Of a DNA stretch of 64,000 nt, positions 34,503 through 46,356 are shown piece by piece. Within the stretch, counting starts at the first letter, position 1. Each line of letters opens with the position of its first letter. The stretch covers positions 1,273,347-1,337,346 of the forward strand of contig CM055892.1 in the NCBI GenBank assembly GCA_029582165.1, written 5' to 3'. The stretch is from Portulaca oleracea (Eukaryota; Streptophyta; Magnoliopsida; Caryophyllales; Portulacaceae). Below the pieces are notes generated by a model. That model was given only the letters and a program-made list of their open reading frames with translations, was not told where the DNA came from and ran no database searches. The position numbers and the translations under genes are program-made.

Positions 34503-35570
34503 TTATTAGTAACAACCAAAATCATCCAAACTCAACCAGTTATAAGCTACTATAAATGTTAACTTACCTACTGCTCAACCCTAAACATTACACGTAACAT
34601 ATTAACGTTTTCCATGTCATAGTTTCAAATTAATTTGAAGCGTACTACAACAACTTTTCAAAGAATGAGGATGATAATCCCCAACTTTTCAATATGTTGT
34701 TTAGCGACGAACTACAATGAATTTTATGGAAAAAGGTAATTCTCGGCAATGTTTACTTTGATTTCAGGTTGGGATGATATTCTCTATAACGTCGTTGTTC
34801 TCCTAAACTTTATTAAAACGTCATTATTTTTTATGTTTTGTTCATCAAGTAATCCTAGTAGTTTCTCTTGCATAAGGTTTTCATCAACCATAAACCCAAA
34901 ATCCCAAACTATAAGCTCTAAACCCTAACCATAAATAATAAACCTACTTAGAAACAAACATAATAAATATTAACATAAACAAATTAACTAACACAATGAA
35001 GTTAATAAAATCTTTTAATAATCATGGACATACATATTATTAAACAATTTTAACTAACACCAACGCATGCAAACATTAAACTTTTTGCGAAAACCAATAC
35101 ATAAAAACTAAATTTTTTCATATAATACACAATTAACAATTTTTTACACAAACTAATACATACAAAACCAATACATAAAAACTAATTTTTACCAAACCTA
35201 CCCTACACAAAAAATTATACACAACATAAATAACTTTTGACACAAATATTAACCTAAGCCATACTAATTTATACATGCTCATAATTTATACACATAAACA
35301 TACAATTAACACAATTAACAATTTTCAATGCTAAAACAATAAATATTACAAAAATTAAATAATACTAACATATCATAAACTAATTATTCAAAACTAAAAC
35401 ACTAAATAATACAAAAATTAACCTAATAAATACTAATTACTCACTCAAATTATTCACAACATAACTAACTATACATTTTGTACACAAATATTAACCTAAG
35501 TCATACTAATTCATGCATGCTCATAATTTATACACATAAACATACAATTAACACATTTAAAAAATTTCAA
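34503..35570. other. AT-rich CACTA leader without genes
   Basis: Strongly A/T-rich. A segment of about 95 bp (ACACAAATATTAACCTAAG onward) is repeated at 35238 and 35482. This is probably intron or leader sequence of the TNP2 transcription unit. Confidence 0.6.
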
Positions 35571-35860
35571 AGAATATAGCGGGGAGATGGAGGTGGCGCC
35601 GGCGACGGCGGCGCCGCGACGGCGGCGGCGGCAGTGACGCGGCGAGCGGCGGCAGCGACGCAGCACTGTGGCGAGAACGACCCAAATTGCTAGTAAGAGG
35701 AAGGGTTTGAGTTGTTATTAACCACCAAAAGATTAAAAAAAAAAGATAAGGAGGGAGAGGAGAGGAACTTACCGTCGTCGGCTCCGGCGGAAGGTGGCGG
35801 TTACCGGTGCAAATCGTCGGACGTTCTTCATGATGGGACGGAAAGTGCGTTGGGGTTTTG
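35571..35860 (-). other. GC-rich putative leader exon(s) of CACTA TNP2 unit
   Basis: A GC-rich island in AT-rich surroundings. On the minus strand an ATG at 35831 opens MKNVRRFAPVTATFRRSRRR and runs into a consensus splice donor GGTAAGT at 35773-35768. A CCG/CGC-rich run at 35585-35670 could be a second exon. A start exon near the 5' end fits a CACTA gene transcribed through the hairpins towards TNP2. Splicing to 32491 is not demonstrated. Confidence 0.45.
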
Positions 35861-35914
35861 GATTGAATGTGCACCGGTGCAATTGACTGAATTGTCGAAT
35901 TCAATTCAGGATTA

Positions 35915-36185
35915 ATAACTGCCCGACCATTAATTAGAGACCATTGATGAACGGTCGCTAATTAGCGACCGTTAAATTTAACGGTCGTTCGGTCGCGCGA
36001 CTGTTCATCGAACGGTGGCTAATTAGAGACCGTTCAATGAACGGTCGCGCGACCTAGCGACCGTTAAATTTAACGATCGCTAATTAGCGACCATTCATCA
36101 ACGATCTCTAATTAAACAGTCATGCGCCTTTTTCTTGCGACTATTCCTTAAACGGTCTCAACCAACGGTCTACTTTGAAGAACCA
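35915..36185. promoter_or_regulatory. 5' subterminal repeats of the CACTA element
   Basis: GAACGGTCGC-type motifs in alternating orientation, including the same perfect 24-base palindrome (35950-35973) found at the other end (20098-20121). These are presumed TNPA-type protein binding sites. Confidence 0.8.
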
Positions 36186-36237
36186 TCTTGTAGTGTATTC
36201 ATGTCCTAAATGTCTCACAACAACTCAGGAATCTTTC

Positions 36238-36248
36238 ACTCTGATACC
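36238..36248 (-). other. Initiator-Met tRNA primer-binding site of the minus Tekay-like element
   Basis: The minus strand reads TGGTATCAGAG five bases inside the LTR end at 36254, the standard iMet primer site. Confidence 0.75.
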
Positions 36249-36253
36249 ATAAC

Positions 36254-39222
36254 TGTAACACCCCCAGATTCATAATCACCAGATTATCGCTAAATACCTC
36301 ATAACCCAATGATTAGCGCAGCAGATTAAGAAACCCAAGCGCATTACCGCCGTCCATGATCATGGACAAGGCTTAACAAGACACTATTTACAACATAACA
36401 TTCCCAAAGCTGATTTGAATATTAATATATACCACAACACACATACCATACTAGCTTAGAACCAACAAATTTCACATCCAATATATAAACTACAACCAAC
36501 ACCTCAGGTTCATATACCTCTAGGACTCACGTATGTCAAACTATATTAAACATGTATACCAAAAATATAATTTCACTCCATGAAACCAAGGGAGGCTTCC
36601 CGCTTGTCAACTTCCTGACTTCTGATCGATGCTTGGTTTATCAGCATTAGAGGTACGACCTAAAACAAAACATTAAACATTTCACAAATGAGTCGAAACT
36701 CAGTACGCATACCCCTATACAGTAAATAAACTTAGGCATTTCATTTTATTTCACGCATTTTAATTCATTTTGAAAACAATAAAACAATAAAACAACAGAA
36801 AAATTGCTTGCTATATTATTATCTTGATGGTCCTCTGCTTGCAATCATCGGTCTAAGCCTCCGTATGCGCATACCCGGACCGATCGGGAGGTCCGGATGG
36901 GTTGACACTAGGTCAGATATTAACTGTGGTAGTGCTCTATGGCACAAATAACATGAGTCGGGGCCATAATTACGTGAGGAAAAACCTGTAAACATTACTC
37001 AATTACATTACAATTATTAAACTTGCTTGAACTCAAATAAATGAGTTTTGGTAGAGTATAGACAATATGCGTACCTTTGAACCCGCAAATAAAGCGACTT
37101 AAAAGCTTGACTGGACTCGAACAGGGAGCAACAACGACCTCTTGGATTATACTTGAGATAGGAACAATAAAATGAATTAAGTTGGGTACTTGGCAAGGAG
37201 GGAGTCTCCTACTTGGCTTAATAAAAGTAAACTTTTAATTAAAAGAAATTGGAGAACTTTTAAGATTTTGCAGTAATTTTGCGGAAGGCATAACTTGCTC
37301 CATAGATCTCTAAAAACTTCATAAGAGGACTTTTGGGAGAGCTAGAAATACGTTATACAACACTCTTGTTAAGAGTTAAAGCTAAAAACAAGTGTAAAGG
37401 CTTGAAAAGGAACAAACATGAAGGCTGGCCTGCAGATCGGAAAGTTCGGGAAGGGAACTTTGTGAACTCGTAATTTAAGATGTACACATTGTATAAATGT
37501 GTGCTAGTAGTCTATGGAAAGCTTGAAATGCGGTCTACAACTTTTATGTTGACCATAAATTCAGTAAAAGTTTAGAAACCACTGGGAATTGGCTTTGAAA
37601 AAGGCTCGGTGAATATAAATTCTTGTTTGACATGGTTGGGAGCCTTACTTTGGCGGGTTATAACTTTTCACTCTGACATCCGATAAATATGTAAGACCCC
37701 AATCCAGAAAGCTTGTGGAGCACCACTACAACTTTCATGTTAAACATTGAACCTAATAAAACCTTCTTGATACCTAATAACATCTATAAACCTACTGCTC
37801 CAAAAACGTATATACGTACGGCACCCAAGTTAAAAACACTATAACTTGGGTTATACTCGTCGGAATCCTGAAATTCCAAAACCATATGAAAGCTATTACC
37901 TAAAGCTATCTCTTACATAATAATTTTGTCAAATGACACCTTGGCTATCCTGGGAAACTTAAAATCACAGATTTAAACCCAAAAATAGTGCATCCAGACG
38001 ACTTTTGCCGGTTTAATAATTCCTACAACTCTAAACATTTCCCCACTTGAGTTCTTAGATGGGAAATATCCTCAAAACAGTATCAAGTCCTTATCCATAC
38101 TCATATCAAGTCAATTAGATTACATGCAAGGCTTATTTACATAGTATCACATCCACCCAACTAAATTTCACTTAGGTTACCATACTAATTATGGACAAAT
38201 TAAACTCAACTTTCCTAATATCACAATCTACCAACACATGGACATGGGACAACAGAGAAAGCTTCACTTTATGATTAATTCACACCAAATTACCACATGC
38301 AAGTATCCTCCATTAACATTCATCAACACTATTCTATTTTCCCAACACATACTCATCAAAATTCATTACCAAACACCCCCAAATTGATAAATTGACACAA
38401 TATTATACTTATACTTTGAATTAAACTAAGAAAAATAACAAATTGTAAGATTTAAACTTGAAATTCAAATTTTAAAGAAGCTAGGGTTTTTACCTTAAAT
38501 GGAGGAAAGAAGAGAGGAGGAACAAGAGTGAGGTGACAGTTGGCGACGCCGATGACTTTCTGCGGCCAATCGGCTGTTGAAAAAAAGGTCGACGATGGCA
38601 GAGAGCAGAGGGGAAGACATAATTGGGGCAAGCAAATAATAAGAGGGAAAAAGAAGCTTAAAAGAAGATAAAACAAATGTTGGTCTGCTTGTATTTACGT
38701 TGGAAAGAAGGGGGAAGCATTTAAGTGGGGTTTATTTCTCTCAATTCCTTAACTATTAATCAATATTAAGTCTTCCCTCCTCACTATTCTTATTTTTCTA
38801 CTAAACTCAATAACACTAATTTATAGTCTCGGAATAAAATTTATGAAATTAAAATAATGAGACGAATACTTGAAATAGAATAGGGAGGTGGAATAAACTG
38901 AAATTTAACTAAATTAAGGAATAAAAAGATATAATAATAATAATATTATATATTATTATTACTATTAACAATTCTAACGAATTAGTCGACTTGATAAAAC
39001 TTGGTCAGGTACGTAAACATAATATTTCGAGAGTAATTTATGTAGTGGAAAATATATGCCACATGAATAATTTAAATCACATACTAGGATGACGTATGGC
39101 GATCGTTGATCTGCTCGAGTCCTGCAAAAACACAAGCGGTTAACTGATTTGAAATGCGCGATTTTGGTTAATTAACCTCGTTAATTAATTTAATTCTATT
39201 GGGTTAGGGTCGAGTTATTACA
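36254..39222 (-). mobile_element. 5' LTR of a minus-strand Tekay-like element
   Basis: A 2969 bp TG...CA segment (TGTAACACCCCC to GTTATTACA). Its low-coordinate end matches, in reverse, the 3' end of the plus LTR ending at 45801 (GACGGCGGTAAT, GCGCTAATCATTGGGTT), so both belong to one family. The primer site adjoins at 36238. The internal region to the left is interrupted by the CACTA element after 55 bp, and no gag or pol of this element is seen in the window. Its outer edge abuts LINE tail sequence. Confidence 0.8.
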
Positions 39223-39223
39223 A

Positions 39224-39601
39224 TGTCGGCATATGCATATCAAGCGTTTAACTGCTGGTTTATTTACTGTAAATACTGCAGGTGTTTGGGAGTCTCGAAA
39301 TATGGTAAGACAACAACATATCACTTCAAATATGATCTTACATAAAATCCATAGAGATACAATGTATAGGGTTATTTTTGCTACGAAAAGTTCCAAAAAT
39401 TTTGATACGCGCATAGTTGTATTGCCTTCATTGAACCTTAACTAAGTTGGTTAAGGGTTCTTAGGTTGTATTTTGTTGGGTCTCCTTTCATGGGAGCTTG
39501 GTAATGAATGTTAACTTTCAGCCCTAAAAAAATAATCATAACTTATTATGATTTTCTTATAGTAATACTTATAAGCATAATAAAAATATACTCATTATAA
39601 T
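39224..39601 (+). pseudogene. LINE 3' tail, copy A
   Basis: Matches the sequence downstream of the LINE zf-RVT region at 55947-56320. It holds only the end of the coding part and 3' untranslated sequence, cut on the left by the minus LTR. Confidence 0.65.
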
Positions 39602-41288
39602 TGTTAGGGATCAGATTCAGATTTATTGCCAGTTGTTAGTCACTTGTTAGGGTGTAAAATAGAGCAATATATGCAGCGGAAGGAAATACAGGATGATTAT
39701 GGAATCGAGGATAATAATAGAGAGGCAAGAATAAAGATAAAGGGTGAGACAGTATTTTTACGTGGGAAACCGAAGAACTCGGAGAAAAACCCACGGGCGA
39801 CAACCAATATTCACTAGTAGAAAAGGAGATATTACAAGAGGAGGATTATATATGTGAACTCTCGTAGACTCTCACAACCTAGGGATGAGTAGGGTGAAGA
39901 TGTGGAAATAACACCGTACCTCCTTCATGGGGAGTTTTGAAGGCTATCACATCGACTACATTGATCGCTTGCCGCAGATTATAAGGTGAATAAAGATCTC
40001 TATTTATAGGGGTAAACTTCCTATAAATCTGGCTAGACCCTTACTCCAAATACAATTAGGTTTTAGAATACAATTAGGAAACTAACCTAAATATAATTAG
40101 GAAATAAAATCATTTCCTAATAGCAACCAATAACTTGTAGTGTTTAGGAAACTTGCCAAATAATGAATTAAGAGAATTTGGGCCATTAACCCAACAATCT
40201 CCACCTTGGAACAAATTCTTCAATTACTGTCAAAGAACCCAGAATTTTGGTTTGCCAACAAACTTCTCGACGTCATCCTGATAACAACACTCTATCACCC
40301 AAATCTAATAACCAAATTTTGACTTCATCCTGAATTTGATTGAACCCGGCCTGAAGGAATTTGACCTGACTCCGGCAAGATTACAAGTTTACTGAATCTG
40401 GTTGTATCCGGCTCTGAAGGAATTTCACTTGACTCCGGTAGAATAGAAATTTGACTGAATCTGGCTTTACTCGGCTCTTGAAGGAATTTATCCAGACTCC
40501 GGTAGGATCCGGCTCTTGAAGGAATTTTTCCTGACTCCGGTAGGATCCGACTCTTGAAGAAATTTTTCCTGACTCCGGTAGGATCCGACTCTTAAAGGAA
40601 TTTAACCTGACTCCGGTAGGATCCGGCTCTTTAAGGAATTTATCCTGACTCCGGTAGGATCTGAATCTCATTGAACCTAGCTCTGATACCACTTGTTAGG
40701 GATCGGATTCAGATTTATTGCCAGTTGTTAGTCACTTGTTAGGGTGTAAAATAGAGCAATATATGTAGTGGAAGGAAATACAGGATGATTATGGAATCGA
40801 GGATAAAAATAGAGATGCAAGAATAAAGATAAAGGGTAAGATAGTATTTTTACGTGGGAAACCGAAGAACTCGGAGAAAAACCCACGGGCGACAACCAAT
40901 ATCCACTAGTAGAAAAGGAGATATTACAAGAGGAGGATTATATTTGTGAACTCTCGTAGATTCTCACAACCTAGGGATGAGTAGGGTGAAGATGTGGAAA
41001 TAACACCGTATCTGCTTCATGGGGAGTTTTGAAGGCTCTCACATCGACTACATTGGTCGCTTGCCGCAGATTATAAGATGAATAAAGATCTCTATTTATA
41101 GGGGTAAACTTCCTATAAATCTGGCTAGACTCCTACTCCAAATACAATTAGATTTTAGAATACAGTTAGGAAACTAACCTAAATATAATTAGAAAATAAA
41201 ATAATTTCCTAATAGCAACTAATAACTTGGAGTGTTTAGGAAACTTGCCAAATAATGAATCAAGAGAATTTGGGCCATTAACCCAACA
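39602..41288 (-). mobile_element. Copia-type TRIM retrotransposon (complete, non-coding)
   Basis: Two 595 bp LTRs (39602-40196, 40694-41288; TGTTAGGGATC...CCCAACA) flank a 497 bp internal region. An iMet primer site (reverse of GCTCTGATACCA, 40680-40691) lies two bases from the right LTR and a purine tract (minus AAGGTGGAGAT) next to the left LTR, so it faces the minus strand. The target duplication is ATAAT (39597-39601, 41289-41293), and the unoccupied site survives at 56317. There are no coding domains; the small size fits the TRIM class. Confidence 0.92.
40360..40665. repeat. Minisatellite inside TRIM
   Basis: About seven units of 38-40 bp with the core CTGACTCCGGTAGGATCC followed by a GAAGGAATTT segment. 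The minus-strand frame that stays open through it is a product of the repeat, not a gene. Confidence 0.85.
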
Positions 41289-41314
41289 ATAATAGCAGAA
41301 ATTTGAACCTTGAT

Positions 41315-42037
41315 CAGGGGCGGATATGCACTTAGCCTAGGGGTGTCCACGGACACCCTTAACCAAAGAAAAATTTGTGATTCTCTAATATTATTCAGAA
41401 GAAATTTTTTTAATTGGAGCAAGTGGACACCGTAAAAAAATTTCGAAAAATAAAAGGGTGTCCAATTTAGCAACAAACCGAAAACCTTAAAATATTATTC
41501 CCTCGGTCCCAAATAAATTGTCGACGTTGACTAATTATGTCAAAAAATTTTAATTTTGATTGTTAATTTGTCAAATTATATGTTGATTTATTACAAGACT
41601 ACCACTATTAAATTTGTAATGAAAAATATTTTTACCTGAATATAATATTATTGGTCTTGTTAAGATAAAACCTGAAATTAACGGTCCAAGTGTTGCATCG
41701 AAGATCGTGAAAAAATAAACTGGGGAAATTAATAAGGACGTAAGGAGTACCAAATTGTTTCTTTATAAACAAAAAGTGTAAGTCAATGAATTGGGTAATT
41801 GGGTATCAATATAAGTTTAAGATATAAATATCTAGTTAATGCGAAATTTCAATTTATTTGGTAAACATATTTATATGATGATGTGAAATTTTGTTAAGCT
41901 TGTGAATATGTTATTTAACATTTATTTTTATTTTTATTATTATTTATTTAAATTTTATTATTTTATTTTTCAAAAAGCATTTATGTAATAACAAATATAT
42001 TTGACACCCCTAAATTAATTATCTAGATCCGCCACTG
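41315..42037. mobile_element. hAT-like non-autonomous element, copy A
   Basis: A 723 bp element with imperfect inverted ends CAGGGGCGGAT and ATCCGCCACTG and an 8 bp target duplication ACCTTGAT (41307-41314, 42038-42045). AT-rich interior without a gene. Confidence 0.88.
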
Positions 42038-42185
42038 ACCTTGATGCAGACATACCTTATAGTGGGCTTCTCAAAAAACTTGAATCAATAAACAAACCAC
42101 TTGTATGCATTTAAACAATTCTCATAAAAATTACTCTTATATGCAAAGCTTATCATAATAACAAATTCTTATTTGACTTTCAATT

Positions 42186-45100
42186 TGTAATAACCCAAAG
42201 GAAATGTCTCCCTAACGCATGTTAATTAGCCTAAATAATCAAGGTTAAAGATAAATAATGAAATAAATTAAAGCGCACGCTCCTTTGTTTTACTAACCAG
42301 TGTATATTTTCAAGGACTTGAATTGCGCAACGATCGACATTGAATCTCTTTTATGTTTAATTTCCTCGAAAGTTTCTTTCCGATGACTCTCAAGAGGTTC
42401 AAGATCGAATATGAAGTCTTTTTGCCGAAATCTATATTTTTAGGGTTCTTCTTTTACTGATAATTAAATGAATAATTATGAGAAATTATGAGGATGTTTA
42501 TATTTATTTAGGGTTACCGTTAATGTTTTATGGTTTTATGAATTCATGGAAATTTGAAAATTTGGGAGATATGAGTATAAGAAAAGGAAATAAAATTGTT
42601 AATATTTGGGTTTTTTGGGCCCTAATGGCCGGCTACCTAAGAGAAAGAGGGGAAGATTGTTTTTTTTTTTTGGGCCTTAAACACTTGGAGTTATATATAT
42701 TAACTTAGGGAGGGATTTTATTTTTAACATTCAAACACTCCCTCACTCTTGCTCCCTATCTCCCTCTCTCGTGCCCCCTCAGCTACCCGACCCCCCTCCC
42801 TCTGTCTACCGCCGAGCCCCGCCAGCAATCTTCGGCCGCCGCACCACCACCATCTCTCTTTCCTCCATTTTTTGTTCCTCTTAAGTGGTAAATTAGTCCA
42901 TCCCTTCTCTCTTTGGTATTTTGAATAGAATCAAGAGTGTTATCTTAAGTTCTTCTCTTGTAATATTAGGTCTTTTCCAGAAGATTGTTCAAGATTATAA
43001 GATTTCAAGAAGAAATTCCAAAGAATATTAGAAGTTCAAGTTGTTTTGGGGTAAGTTGTGATGTTCTTAGGTGTTCTAGTGTTTGATTACTTGAAAGATA
43101 TAAAAATGATGAGCATGCATGTGAATATTGTAGTTTAATTCTCTGAGAAAGAATGGAAAATAGTTTGAGAGAAAGTGCATGTGATGAGAGTAGCTCTAGA
43201 GTGAGTAAAAATAGGTCTTTTAAGTAGTACAAGTTAGTTTAAGTTTGGGAATCATGAAATAAATCAAGTGGTGGCTTTGCATGTGTTTAAAAAGGACTAT
43301 AATGGTAGTTTGCTGAGTGATTCAAGTCTGAAAATCCTTTTTGGGATGATCTATTATGTTGTAAGGGAGGTTTATGTTAAAATCATGAAAGCAAAGCATG
43401 CATGCTAGAAACTTCCTATAAACCTTTGCAATCTGGTTGATAATTGGTTTATCCAGAAAATGAGGAATGTGATTCTGGGATATTTTATCACATGAATAGG
43501 TAGATAAAAGTGTTAGCTAACACCCGGTTTTTGTAGCTCGTCGTTTTGATAAGTATATTAGGAGTTATGATCAAATCCGTAAAGTCGCGCGAATTTGTGA
43601 ACTTTTGACGTCAGTTTAAAGATAGATATTTTTGGAAGGGTTAGAGGTTTCTATGGTTTAAAGATTGAACATGAAAGTTTTAGGGGACATTCTAGGATTT
43701 CCAGAAAGTTGTAGGGGACATTCTAGGACGTCAGTTATGGGCTTTTATATGAGAGGCAAAATTCTAAATTTTCCAGAAATTGTTTTGTGGCTGTCTCTGT
43801 TCTTATATCAAATGGTGGTTAAAATAAAGATTGGAGTATGAACCACGATCTTTTCATAGACAATTTATAGGCCCTAAACCGATTAGTGTAACTCAAGTTA
43901 TGGCTCCTCGAAAAAGTGTAGTCGATGTACTTATTTTTCTGGGAAGCTTAGGGAAGTAGGAATTTTGTCCTTCTTAACCATGTCTTTGGCCTTCAAGGTA
44001 AACTATAAAGTTGTAGCGTGTATTTCAAGCTTTCCGGAAAGTCCTTTTATGCTTTGATACGATATATATGGAAGTAGTTATGACCTTTTTCGTGCGTCAT
44101 AGGAAATTAAATTCGTTAGCAAGTCGTGACTCATTTATTAAAAATTATTCCTCTATTCTCCTATCTAGGTTGAGTTCTAATTTTATGTTCTCTCCTCTTT
44201 TCTAAGTCCCTCCAAGAGATCGTTGCCCTCCAGCTGTTCAAGTCTCTGCTCGTTCCGTGGTTAATTCTAAAGTGTCAGGTACGTGTACTACTAAATTATT
44301 TTATGCATCCGTATATTTAACTTTGCTCGGTTTATATAAAGTTCTTATGCTAAGTTATTATTTATACTTTGGATAATATTTATGATTCATATCTAAATTG
44401 ACTTTATCTCGTAGGTTTTTTTATACTTCAAGGGAGTTTAAGTCGCAATACGATTGCCTTATAAATTATTGATATATCAATTCATGTTATAAAACCCATT
44501 TTTAAGCCTTAGTTGTAAAAAGTCAAGAGTTTACCTCTTTAAAACTTGTACGAAATACAAACATCATTCAAGAAGGTCAAGAAAGGTTCTTTAGTTGTGG
44601 TTAAGTTCGTTTAAGAAAATTAAGGTTTCATGAGTAAAATTTCAGGATTTCTAAAGTTTAATAAGGCCCCACCCATGACTTTTTGTGCCTTAAAGCACGT
44701 CAGGAAACCCGTGTCTTAGTACACACCATGTATATCGTGCCCTTGTGCACCCTAGGTTACTATATTCGTGCCTTAGTGCACACAGGGAAAAATATAACTT
44801 TAGTGCATTTGATCACACCATGGGAAATCTGGCCAATATAGGATAATTATCCACCATCCGGATCTCCCGATCGGTCCGAGTATGCAGAGGCCTAGCCGAT
44901 GATCGCAAGTAGGGGCATTTATGTTAGTATCTATGTTATTATGACCGTTGCTTTTAAAGTTTTCACTTACGAAGTAAATTACTCAAGTATTGAAATTCTC
45001 TTTACTTCCACATTTCTTAAATCAAAGGAAAATGACTCTAAGGAAGGACTTCGAATCTTTTAAGCTTGGCTCTCTTAAGCTATTTCGCTTTCGTTTGCAC

Positions 45101-45801
45101 GTTGTGGTCAAGTAACTCTTTTCTTTATGCTACTTCCTTGCTTTATCTAATTATTTATTTGTTAGCTATTGGTTATTCAAGGATAACCAATTTGAGGAGT
45201 TGTTTATGTGGGTATCTTAGTTTGGTCCAGTTTTCCTAAATCAAGTTGGTTATGATTATCTTGTAAGTATACTTTACTTATTTTTTTTCTCTTTACGGAA
45301 TTGTGTAAATAAAGGAGTCGCGCTTAAACTAAATCGTAAGCTTTATTTATTATTTTGTTATTGGTTTGGTAGTATACGTACAAGGTAAATCTCATTCTTG
45401 AGTTTTATGTTTTCCTTTTAGGGAACTCGGGGAAGGGCAAGGTTAAGCTCCCGGAAGGGCAGATTCGAAGGCTTCATAAGCGTAATTCAGGTGAATTGGA
45501 GACTCTTTTGAGGACAATTTAAGACAGAGTTTTTGTTGGGTTGTGATACTCTAAGTGACTGGGCATTGACCTAGGTGGATGTATGTTATTATTAATATTA
45601 TTATGTATGTTTAAAGTTGAGTGTCTTTGGAGGTTTCTATAACCGTAGATGTCTTTCTTTGTTGTGTTGGGTTTAATTAAGCCTTGTTCATATTTAATGG
45701 ACGGCGGTAATACCCTTGGGAAAGTATTTTCGCTGCGCTAATCATTGGGTTAAGTCGATATTTAGCTTAATCTGATGGTTAATATTCTGGGGGGTGTTGC
45801 A
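42186..45801 (+). mobile_element. 5' LTR of plus-strand Tekay-type chromovirus
   Basis: A 3616 bp LTR from TGTAATAACCC to GGGTGTTGCA, followed at once by an iMet-like primer site. Its first 1.9 kb are repeated as copy B at 59020-60960. It contains a C-rich stretch (about 42740-42850) and no gene; the small ORFs inside are not conserved products that I recognise. Confidence 0.88.
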
Positions 45802-45805
45802 GTTT

Positions 45806-45818
45806 TTGTATCAGAGCA
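45806..45818 (+). other. iMet primer-binding site of plus Tekay element
   Basis: TTGTATCAGAGCA, one base off the canonical TGGTATCAGAGCA, four bases after the LTR. Confidence 0.75.
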
Positions 45819-46356
45819 AACCAAATTGGGTTAGACTACCTTGGAGACATTAATAGGTCCTGAGTTTAGTATAGGGAAAGGTGGAAGATAACTAGGATGA
45901 AATAAGCAACCAACTAGGAGGTTATATGTACAAGTTGTGGCGGAATTAAGTAATTGGTGCCCCCTAAAACGGGATGTTCCAACTTATTGGAAAGGTCAAG
46001 GTATAAGTTTTGAGGTTCGACTTGAGTATTGAAAATACCTAAGGTATGAAAAAAAGTAGGGAATGAGGAGTCTTTTGTTAATAAAAGAAGCTTGATTACA
46101 CTTCAGTATTGGAAAAGTCTTAAATTGTTTGAAGAATTCACCATTTTTGAAAAATTAAGGGAGGACGGATTATTTATATATGAGGTGTTTTATTATAATT
46201 TGAATATAATGTCACCACTTTAAGGTCAAGTGTAACTTGTGAAATTATTCGGGATAATGAAATGTCCATCCGGGCTATAGGGGAATGTGAGTTATGGTTA
46301 GTGGTTTAGTTAATTCATTCTTCTAATTTTCTTTTTATTGTTTTTCACCGTGTTAG

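Larger units (their letters stand above)
27513..36195 (-). mobile_element. CACTA (En/Spm) transposon, complete at both ends
   Basis: Ends CACTACAACA at 27513 and (reverse) CACTACAAGA at 36195, with the 3 bp target duplication TAT on both sides (27510-27512, 36196-36198), all hallmarks of the CACTA superfamily. Length is about 8.7 kb. Gene order in element direction (minus): 5' subterminal repeats, GC-rich leader exon, hairpin array, TNP2, TNPA-like gene, 3' subterminal repeats. It lacks the catalytic part of TNP2 and so is non-autonomous. It sits 55 bp inside the internal region of the Tekay-like element whose LTR starts at 36254. Confidence 0.9.

Noticed and set aside
35585..35670. CCG/CGC run as a possible CpG-island host promoter
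   Set aside because: It lies within the CACTA termini, so it is better read as the element's own leader.
40381..40692. 103 aa minus-strand ORF in the TRIM
   Set aside because: Made of minisatellite units; repetitive peptide without family resemblance.
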